A stretch of 64,000 nucleotides of DNA from contig NC_018332.1 of NCBI RefSeq assembly GCF_000234665.1, forward strand, positions 1,073,556-1,137,555, given 5' to 3'. Positions within the stretch are counted from its first letter, which is position 1. The number at the start of each line of letters is the position of its first letter. The translations under genes and the position numbers were made by a program. Below, piece after piece: positions 49,591 to 57,400 of this stretch. Under the pieces are notes generated by a model. That model saw only the letters and a list, made by a program, of their open reading frames with translations, had not been told where the DNA came from and did no database searches. The DNA comes from Leishmania mexicana MHOM/GT/2001/U1103. Taxonomy: Eukaryota > Euglenozoa > Kinetoplastea > Trypanosomatida > Trypanosomatidae.

Positions 49591-50037
49591 TCATTGGGGT
49601 ACAATGTTCATACGCATCTGATTCTCACATTTTCCAAAGCCGGCTTTGGAGTAATAGGCAACCATGTCATCCGTACAATTGAGGACCACCTTGTAGCAAT
49701 CGCTCGCCCTCGCGACCTCCACAAGGTTGCTAAGCAACTCGCGGCCAATGCCCTGACCACGACAGTCCGGGTGGGTCACCACATCCTCCACGTGGCCGAC
49801 GCACTTTCCACCGCGAGTGAACTTCGGCTCCACAATAAGAGAGGCGGTTCCTAGAATCTTCTGCGTCGTGGAGGAGACCGCAACGCGTGTGCGCACCCCT
49901 GCAAGCACGCGGCGAGCGTGCAATTGTTCCAGCTCTTCTTGCGAAAGCGCAGGGGCGAACGTGAGGTGGCTAAGCAGCTCTAGCACTTCTCCCAAATCAC
50001 GCGCCTCCAGATCTCGGATGACGATAGAACTACTCAT
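49591..50037 (-). CDS. GNA1: Glucosamine 6-phosphate N-acetyltransferase
   Basis: Transfers acetyl from acetyl-CoA to glucosamine 6-phosphate, the step before UDP-GlcNAc, needed for GPI anchors and N-glycans. 148 residues from the ATG at 50037 (MSSSIVIRDLE); the slightly longer open frame has only a non-ATG start. GNAT-fold motifs are clear: EPKFTRGGKCVGHVEDVV (strands beta4-beta5), the acetyl-CoA loop CRGQGIGREL (R/Q-x-x-G-x-G/A type) and the GNA1-typical CYKVVLNC...YYSKAGF ending. Length matches the compact eukaryotic GNA1. In trypanosomes the enzyme is known to be glycosomal. A purine run at 50120-50144 and an AG at 50114-50113 give a plausible splice site. Confidence 0.95.
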   Translation of the reverse strand: MSSSIVIRDLEARDLGEVLELLSHLTFAPALSQEELEQLHARRVLAGVRTRVAVSSTTQKILGTASLIVEPKFTRGGKCVGHVEDVVTHPDCRGQGIGRELLSNLVEVARASDCYKVVLNCTDDMVAYYSKAGFGKCENQMRMNIVPQ

Positions 50038-50882
50038 TGGCCGTACTGGTGAGGGTTGCAACGAGCTCGTATCGTGTCAAGGTACGTAAAGAAGTGTGAG
50101 TTCGCTACCGTCCTCATCGAAAGGCAGAGGGAGAGAAAAAAAAGTCAGGCAGAAATCAACGAGGGGCAGTGCATGCACGAAAGGATTGTTCAAAGACAGC
50201 ACGTAGAAATAGAGATGATCAAGGCCAGCGACTGCAGAGCACGAGTGAGCCGTTTCTTTTTCCTCTCCAAAGAAAGAAAAAGAGACCTCGGCACACCAAC
50301 ACCGCCGCACCACATTCCAGAATGTGCGGTGAGACTTGTTGGCGAGAAAAAATCCCAAACGCAAGTGGCTGCAGTTCTTACGTGAATTGTACACACAAAA
50401 AGCATTTCCTGCGACAACGAGTAGGAACACCTTGGCCTTCCAAAAGGCTGAGAAACAGAAACTACAACCGCGTAGTGTCTAGATCGCCGCTAAGACATCT
50501 GCCAGCACCACCACACATCAGCCGTCACAATCCGCACCACGGGAATACCACACCTCACCCTCAAAAAGCGGCTGAGGCACTGGAATTAAGCCAACAGAAA
50601 GGAACAGCGCTGCTCATGAGTGCGAAGACACACGCACGCACAAATGCACACCCACACACACGAACTCTACGTCGGAGAAAGAGAAATCTCGAGGTGCGTG
50701 CATGTCCCGCCTTCAGTTTCACACACCTGAAAATGTGCCAGGGACGGAGCAGAACCCCGGAGGGGAGCCACAATCCGCAAAGCACCACAAAACCACTTCA
50801 CACACATTCATCAATGTCGACACAGCCGACCCAAACACCGTTAGGGAACAGAAACCAACAAGAAAGTGATGCAATGACCGCC
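50038..50882. other. Intergenic spacer
   Basis: 0.85 kb containing the GNA1 splice region and the 3' UTR of the FG protein gene. No gene is seen. Several CACACG-type short repeats lie at 50630-50670. Confidence 0.5.
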
Positions 50883-53522
50883 TTACTGGAAGTTTGCAGC
50901 CAGTGAACTGAAGGACGATGCGCCAAACGCACTGTTTGTGTTGCCTCCGCCACAAAAGGCGCTCTTTGGCACGCTCGCAAAGCCACCGCCTTGAGGAGCG
51001 CCACCAAACGCACTCGTAAATGCGCTTGCGGGCCCGAACCCTGCTGTCGACGCAGAGACAAAGCTCGCGCTGGTGGCAGCAGATCCGAACCCGCCGCCGA
51101 TGCCGAACGCGCTGCCTGCTCCCACCCCACACACTGCCTTCCCAAAGGAGCTCGACGGGGCTTGCCCAAACCCTCCGGCGGCGGGCGGCGCAGCTCCGGC
51201 CAGTGGTGTCTGGCCGAAGGCACTTGAGGCTGGAGGGGCCTTAGCGAAGGCAGTCGACGGGGCCTGCCCAAACCCTCCGGCGGCGGGCGGCGCAGCTCCG
51301 GCCAGTGGTGTCTGGCCGAAGGCGCTTGAGGCTGGAGGGGCCTTAGCGAAGGCAGTTGACGGGGCCTGCCCAAACCCTCCGGCGGCGGGCTTGCTCTCCG
51401 GCGCAGCGGCAGGCTTCTCGGCGGCACCAGCACCGGCGCCAAAGGCGAATCCACCAGTGGCAGGCTTGCTCTCTGCCGCAGCTCCGGCCAGTGGTGTCTG
51501 GCCGAAGGCGCTTGAGGCTGGAGGGGCCTTAGCGAAGGCTGTCGACGGGGCCTGCCCAAACCCTCCGGCGGCGGGCTTGCTCTCCGGCGCAGCGGCAGGC
51601 TTCTCGGCGGCACCAGCACCGGCGCCAAAGGCGAATCCACCAGTGGCAGGCTTGCTCTCTGCCGCAGCTCCGGCCAGTGGTGTCTGGCCGAAGGCGCTTG
51701 AGGCTGGAGGGGCCTTAGCGAAGGCAGTTGACGGGGCCTGCCCAAACCCTCCGGCGGCGGGCTTGCTCTCCGGCGCAGCGGCAGGCTTCTCGGCGGCACC
51801 AGCACCGGCGCCAAAGGCGAATCCACCAGTGGCAGGCTTGCTCTCTGCCGCAGCTCCGGCCAGTGGTGTCTGGCCGAAGGCGCTTGAGGCTGGAGGGGCC
51901 TTAGCGAAGGCTGTCGACGGGGCCTGCCCAAACCCTCCGGCGGCGGGCTTGCTCTCCGGCGCAGCGGCAGGCTTCTCGGCGGCACCAGCACCGGCGCCAA
52001 AGGCGAATCCACCAGTGGCAGGCTTGCTCTCTGCCGCAGCTCCGGCCAGTGGTGTCTGGCCGAAGGCGCTTGAGGCTGGAGGGGCCTTAGCGAAGGCAGT
52101 TGACGGGGCCTGCCCAAACCCTCCGGCGGCGGGCTTGCTCTCCGGCGCAGCGGCAGGCTTCTCGGCGGCACCAGCACCGGCGCCAAAGGCGAATCCACCA
52201 GTGGCAGGCTTGCTCTCTGCCGCAGCTCCGGCCAGTGGTGTCTGGCCGAAGGCACTTGAGGCTGGAGGGGCCTTAGCGAAGGCAGTCGACGGGGCCTGCC
52301 CAAACCCTCCGGCGGCGGGCGGCGCAGCTCCGGCCAGTGGTGTCTGGCCGAAGGCGCTTGAGGCTGGAGGGGCCTTAGCGAAGGCAGTTGACGGGGCCTG
52401 CCCAAACCCTCCGGCGGCGGGCTTGCTCTCCGGCGCAGCGGCAGGCTTCTCGGCGGCACCAGCACCGGCGCCAAAGGCGAATCCACCAGTGGCAGGCTTG
52501 CTCTCTGCCGCAGCTCCGGCCAGTGGTGTCTGGCCGAAGGCGCTTGAGGCTGGAGGGGCCTTAGCGAAGGCAGTCGACGGGGCCTGCCCAAACCCTCCGG
52601 CGGCGGGCTTGCTCTCCGGCGCAGCGGCAGGCTTCTCGGCGGCACCAGCACCGGCGCCAAAGGCGAATCCACCAGTGGCAGGCTTGCTCTCTGCCGCAGC
52701 TCCGGCCAGTGGTGTCTGGCCGAAGGCGCTTGAGGCTGGAGGGGCCTTAGCGAAGGCAGTTGACGGGGCCTGCCCAAACCCTCCGGCGGCGGGCTTGCTC
52801 TCCGGCGCAGCGGCAGGCTTCTCGGCGGCACCAGCACCGGCGCCAAAGGCGAATCCACCAGTGGCAGGCTTGCTCTCTGCCGCAGCTCCGGCCAGTGGTG
52901 TCTGGCCGAAGGCGCTTGAGGCTGGAGGGGCCTTAGCGAAGGCTGTCGACGGGGCCTGCCCAAACCCTCCGGCGGCGGGCTTGCTCTCCGGCGCAGCGGC
53001 AGGCTTCTCGGCGGCACCAGCACCGGCCGAGCGCGTCACAGTTCGTCTCTCAGGTGGTTGGAAATTAGGAACGCTATCACAAGGTCTGATTTCTGCTTTA
53101 TTGGGCTCTGCATAGTGGACCAGATCGGAGTCGGGGACCATAGTTTCAGGCGAATATCCAACAGCAAAGGTTGTAGTCGACGAGGACTCCGCAGCAGAAC
53201 TCCGGCGCGCAGCTGTCCACCTCTTTTGAGAAGAATTCTCTGCTCTCAAAAACAATGCGTCGATCGAGCTGAGAAGCAAACCGATAGAGTGTACCGGTGA
53301 ATCCTTCGTAAAATCATCCTTTGTTGCCAAAAGGTGATGCAAATGAGTCTCATGGAACTGCTCTATTGAGGACTCCAAAGCGGGAATTTTCCTATTGAAG
53401 ATGCCATTCACACCCTTTCTAAGCAGCTGCACTCGCCTACACAGCTCCTGCAGATCTTCCAAGTTGGTGGTAGCAGTCGTCGCGGTATCGCAGACAGCAT
53501 CCAGACGGGATGGTGGAGGCAT
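50883..53522 (-). CDS. FG-repeat nucleoporin-like protein, 879 aa
   Basis: The first ATG is at 53522 (MPPPSRLDAVCD); the frame is open a little further but starts with a non-ATG codon. The N-terminal 110 residues are helical, with heptad-like segments (LEDLQELCRRVQLLRKGV, then LLSSIDALFLRAE) that could anchor the protein to the pore scaffold. From about residue 165 the protein is a long disordered array of FG motifs: nine copies of a 62-residue unit (GGFGQAPSTAF, SSAFGQTPLAG, TGGFAFGAG) plus shorter 34-residue versions. The end is a less regular FG region (FGIGGGFGSAA, TAGFGPAS, AFGASSF). FG dipeptides at this density are diagnostic of nucleoporins that line the nuclear pore channel and bind transport receptors. 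Which trypanosomatid Nup this is cannot be told from the sequence alone. It lies directly beside another FG protein gene. Confidence 0.9.
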   Translation of the reverse strand: MPPPSRLDAVCDTATTATTNLEDLQELCRRVQLLRKGVNGIFNRKIPALESSIEQFHETHLHHLLATKDDFTKDSPVHSIGLLLSSIDALFLRAENSSQKRWTAARRSSAAESSSTTTFAVGYSPETMVPDSDLVHYAEPNKAEIRPCDSVPNFQPPERRTVTRSAGAGAAEKPAAAPESKPAAGGFGQAPSTAFAKAPPASSAFGQTPLAGAAAESKPATGGFAFGAGAGAAEKPAAAPESKPAAGGFGQAPSTAFAKAPPASSAFGQTPLAGAAAESKPATGGFAFGAGAGAAEKPAAAPESKPAAGGFGQAPSTAFAKAPPASSAFGQTPLAGAAAESKPATGGFAFGAGAGAAEKPAAAPESKPAAGGFGQAPSTAFAKAPPASSAFGQTPLAGAAPPAAGGFGQAPSTAFAKAPPASSAFGQTPLAGAAAESKPATGGFAFGAGAGAAEKPAAAPESKPAAGGFGQAPSTAFAKAPPASSAFGQTPLAGAAAESKPATGGFAFGAGAGAAEKPAAAPESKPAAGGFGQAPSTAFAKAPPASSAFGQTPLAGAAAESKPATGGFAFGAGAGAAEKPAAAPESKPAAGGFGQAPSTAFAKAPPASSAFGQTPLAGAAAESKPATGGFAFGAGAGAAEKPAAAPESKPAAGGFGQAPSTAFAKAPPASSAFGQTPLAGAAAESKPATGGFAFGAGAGAAEKPAAAPESKPAAGGFGQAPSTAFAKAPPASSAFGQTPLAGAAPPAAGGFGQAPSTAFAKAPPASSAFGQTPLAGAAPPAAGGFGQAPSSSFGKAVCGVGAGSAFGIGGGFGSAATSASFVSASTAGFGPASAFTSAFGGAPQGGGFASVPKSAFCGGGNTNSAFGASSFSSLAANFQ
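51160..53030 (-). repeat. In-gene tandem repeat, 186-bp unit (62 codons) with 102-bp short units
   Basis: A landmark (GGGGCCTGCC) recurs at 51259, 51361, 51547, 51733, 51919, 52105, 52291, 52393, 52579, 52765 and 52951. Spacings are 186 bp, or 102 bp where the PPAAGG short unit is used. The bases before it alternate between cagttgac and (cag/ctg)tcgac, showing a 372-bp dimeric higher-order repeat. The rare variant cacttgag occurs only at 51221 and 52253, exactly 1032 bp apart. Confidence 0.97.
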
Positions 53523-54413
53523 TTGTGTGCCAACTCCTTTCAAGCGAGAAGCCAAGCTAATAGAAAAGAATTTGAACAGAGTTTATGTTCCAATGAATGA
53601 CAGCGACGACGCGCGTTCCCTTGCCTTTCCAGCCAGGAGAACTGCGTGGAGCGCAAGAAAGAGAGGCGAGAAACAAGGAAAGGAAGAAGAAATTTAAGTG
53701 CACAACTTGGTTTCACGAGACCCTTCTGACACCGAGCATGAGTCAAACTCCACCCAAACCCCGAACTGCAGATCGCCTTGCGGCCTCTCCCATTGTGCAG
53801 GTCGCCATCTGGTGCATCCCCCTCATGGTGCCTCATCCTCGCCCTCAGGAGGCAGTGAGGGCCCGGTGAAATACGTTCGAGTCACTCTCACACTTTGCCT
53901 ATCATATGGACGGCACAAGCGTGTTCACAGTCGTAGGTCGCGCCACAATGCAACGCCATCCAGGACCCCACCGCCGACATCAGTGGTGATACTTCGCTCT
54001 GACCCCCCCTCCTCCACGCCGTAGGTGCCTACCCTTGTCACCCCCAGAAGTGGAGTTTGACGTGGGCATCGATAGGCAGGCTGCTCGCTTTTCCACAGAG
54101 TGACCACCGCACCCTGATATCACGCTAAGGTCTCCCCTCTCATCACGAGTTCAGCATACGGGGAAGATAGAGCAAAGAGCCGGGGAGACATTCCTTACAT
54201 CCATGCCATCCTCAGGTGCACCAAACAAAAGGCAAACTGAGGAACATACTCTGGTTGCTGCGAAGCAAGTTACAGTGCTGGGGCACCTACTCACTAAGGC
54301 ATACGCAACCACTCTGCAAAACCGCTACCCAACGTCTCGTCGCTACTGTTGTTAAACTAAACGAAAGAGAATCGCCAACATGAAAGATATACGTTAAACA
54401 CCTAAAGGAAATA
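53523..54413. other. Spacer between the two FG protein genes, with dispersed repeat copy
   Basis: About 0.9 kb. It contains the second copy of the dispersed repeat (53831-53969). The purine run at about 53640-53695 (plus strand) can serve as pyrimidine tract for the 879-aa gene. No gene is seen. Confidence 0.6.
53831..53969. repeat. Dispersed repeat, copy 2 (probable SIDER fragment)
   Basis: Near-identical to 32131-32269 in the same orientation. It lies in the 3'-UTR-type region downstream of the 1468-aa FG gene. Conserved blocks include the purine-rich centre gccctcaggaggcagtgagg and tcatatggacggcacaagcg. Confidence 0.75.
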
Positions 54414-57400
54414 TCACGATTTACGAAACGCCTTCGACAAATGTCGGCGAATGAGACTCTCCATCATCTGTGCAGGTGGCTCCTCGAAGCACGCCTGGTC
54501 CTTTGCCACAGCATGTACATGCTCTTGAGAGATCGCCTGACGAACTTCAAACAACAAATCCTTTCGGAAACACTCCAACTCTTTCTTCATCTCCACGCGC
54601 TGCTCTTTCAACGCTCTCGTAATCAATTTCTCCACTACAGCTGATGAGCAGCACTCTGAAGCCACAGACGGCACCAGTGCCTTCGAACATCCCATCTCAC
54701 AAGAGGAACTTAAAGCTAGTCCAGCACCACCGGCATTCCCAGGTCCTCCGGCTGTGGAACCTAAGACACCGAACTCTCCGCCTGTCGCGAACAAGTCACC
54801 TTCCCTTCCATCTGACTCCTCCTTCAACTTCAGACATTCCTTAACCTCCTTACCGATTTCCGAATCACTCACATCTCGCGTATCATCATAGACGATTTTC
54901 AACGGTGCCGCAGCAGGCTTGGCGGCGTCCGGGGCAGACACCCCACCAAAGGCGCTCTTGAACGGCGCAGCAGCAGGCTTGGCGGCGTCCGGGGCAGACA
55001 CGTCACCAAAGGCGCTCTTGAACGGCGCAGCAGCAGGCTTGGCGGCGTCCGGGGCAGACACGTCACCAAAGGCGCTCTTGAACGGCGCAGCAGCAGGCCT
55101 GGCGGCGTCCGGGGCAGACACCCCACCAAAGGCGCTTTTGAACGGGGCAGTGCCCGCTGGCATGCTAGTGACACCGGAGGGAGAAACAAGGGCTTGCGAC
55201 GATGATGTGGCGGCAGACGCTGCAAACACGCTCGCATTTGTACCGCCAGCTGCATGAACAGCTCGATCAGCGTTGCTAGGCGCCTGGGTGTTGGAGGCAG
55301 CGGGTTCTGCAACGGCGCCGGACTCAGACATAGCGCTGGCATCGCGGAGAAAGGTTGTTTTCTTGCCGCACGGCCAGCAGTCGGAGCGCACGCTCGCCTT
55401 GCCGTCTAAGTGGGGGCCCTTCAGGTCCTTCACCTTGTGGCACACAGCGCAACGCCAGAGGGCATTTGTTGACAGCACCACAACGCTTGTATCTTGTGCT
55501 GCGGATCCTTGTACTCCGCCAGCCTTCGTAACCGGCAACATGCAGCGCGGCTCCTCCGCCTCGGACGGTACAACAGGATCTTTGAATACGGTAGAGCGAG
55601 GTTCCCGTAACACTGGCACTCCCTCGTTGCCTGCAGCTTCCGCGAGACGGCTGGCTCGACCATCGGCGCCCATCAGTGATCGATCACCACTGTCCTCTTG
55701 TACAAACGTTGTTTTCTTGCCGCACGGCCAGCAGTCGGAGCGCACGCTCGCCTTGCCGTCTAAGTGGGGCCCCTTCAGGTCCTTCACTTTGTGGCACACA
55801 ACACAGCGCCACACACTCTCCGGCAACACGCAGCCGCTTTGCCCCAGCTCTGCCGCTTCACCCCTTGCGGCTACAGTGGACGAGCTCACAGCCTTTGGCG
55901 ATTGCCAGATACCGCTTGACATCCCCTTTTCTGAAGAAGCGGTCAACGAACTGATGACCAACGCTTCATCCCTAGCCGCTCCCAAAGAGCTCTTCATCGC
56001 TGAGCCGATTGGTGGCTTTGGCGCTAACCACTCCACAACACCCTCACACGCGCTCTTGAACGGCGCAGCAGCAGGCTTGGCGGCGTCCGGGGCAGGCACC
56101 CCACCAAAGGCGCTCTTGAACGGCGCAGCAGCAGGCCTGGCGGCGTCCGGGGCAGGCACCCCACCAAAGGCGCTCTTGAACGGCGCAGCAGCAGGCTTGG
56201 CGGCGTCCGGGGCAGACACCCCACCAAAGGCGCTCTTGAACGGCGCAGCAGCAGGCTTGGCGGCGTCCGGGGCAGACACGTCACCAAAGGCGCTCTTGAA
56301 CGGCGCAGCAGCAGGCCTGGCGGCGTCCGGGGCAGACACGTCACCAAAGGCGCTCTTGAACGGCGCAGCAGCAGGCTTGGCGGCGTCCGGGGCAGACACG
56401 TCACCAAAGGCGCTCTTGAACGGCGCAGCAGCAGGCCTGGCGGCGTCCGGGGCAGACACCCCACCAAAAGCGCTCTTGAACGGCGCAGCAGCAGGCCTGG
56501 CGGCGTCCGGGGCAGACACCCCACCAAAGGCGCTCTTGAACGGCGCAGCAGCAGGCTTGGCGGCGTCCGAGGCAGACACGTCACCAAAGGCGCTCTTGAA
56601 CGGCGCAGCAGCAGGCTTGGCGGCGTCCGGGGCAGACACGTCACCAAAGGCGCTCTTGAACGGCGCAGCAGCAGGCCTGGCGGCGTCCGGGGCAGACACC
56701 CCACCAAAGGCGCTCTTGAACGGCGCAGCAGCAGGCTTGGCGGCGTCCGAGGCAGACACGTCACCAAAGGCGCTCTTGAACGGCGCAGCAGCAGGCTTGG
56801 CGGCGTCCGGGGCAGACACGTCACCAAAGGCGCTCTTGAACGGCGCAGCAGCAGGCCTGGCGGCGTCCGGGGCAGACACCCCACCAAAGGCGCTCTTGAA
56901 CGGCGCAGCAGCAGGCTTGGCGGCGTCCGGGGCAGACACCCCACCAAAGGCGCTCTTGAACGGCGCAGCAGCAGGCTTGGCGGCGTCCGGGGCAGACACG
57001 TCACCAAAGGCGCTCTTGAACGGCGCAGCAGCAGGCTTGGCGGCGTCCGGGGCAGACACGTCACCAAAGGCGCTCTTGAACGGCGCAGCAGCAGGCCTGG
57101 CGGCGTCCGGGGCAGACACCCCACCAAAGGCGCTTTTGAACGGGGCAGTGCCCGCTGGCATGCTAGTGACACCGGGGGGAGAAACAAGGGCTTGCGACGA
57201 TGATGTGGCGGCAGACGCTGCAAACACGCTCGCATTTGTACCGCCAGCTGCATGAACAGCTCGATCAGCGTTGCTAGGCGCCTGGGTGTTGGAGGCAGCG
57301 GGTTCTGCAACGGCGCCGGACTCAGACATAGCGCTGGCATCGCGGAGAAAGGTTGTTTTCTTGCCGCACGGCCAGCAGTCGGAGCGCACGCTCGCCTTGC

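Noticed and set aside
50798..53023. 741-codon minus-strand frame overlapping the FG gene in another register
   Set aside because: Pro/Arg/Leu-only repeat translation without FG motifs; a shadow of the same repeat.
51073..53115. 680-codon plus-strand frame antisense to the FG gene
   Set aside because: It is the complement of a GC-rich in-frame repeat; because the unit length is a multiple of three, stops never arise on either strand. The minus frame has the FG motifs and the unique N- and C-terminal domains.
56024..57340. 438-codon minus-strand frame with LLLRRSRAPLVTCLPRTPP repeats
   Set aside because: Out-of-frame reading of the 60-bp FG array.
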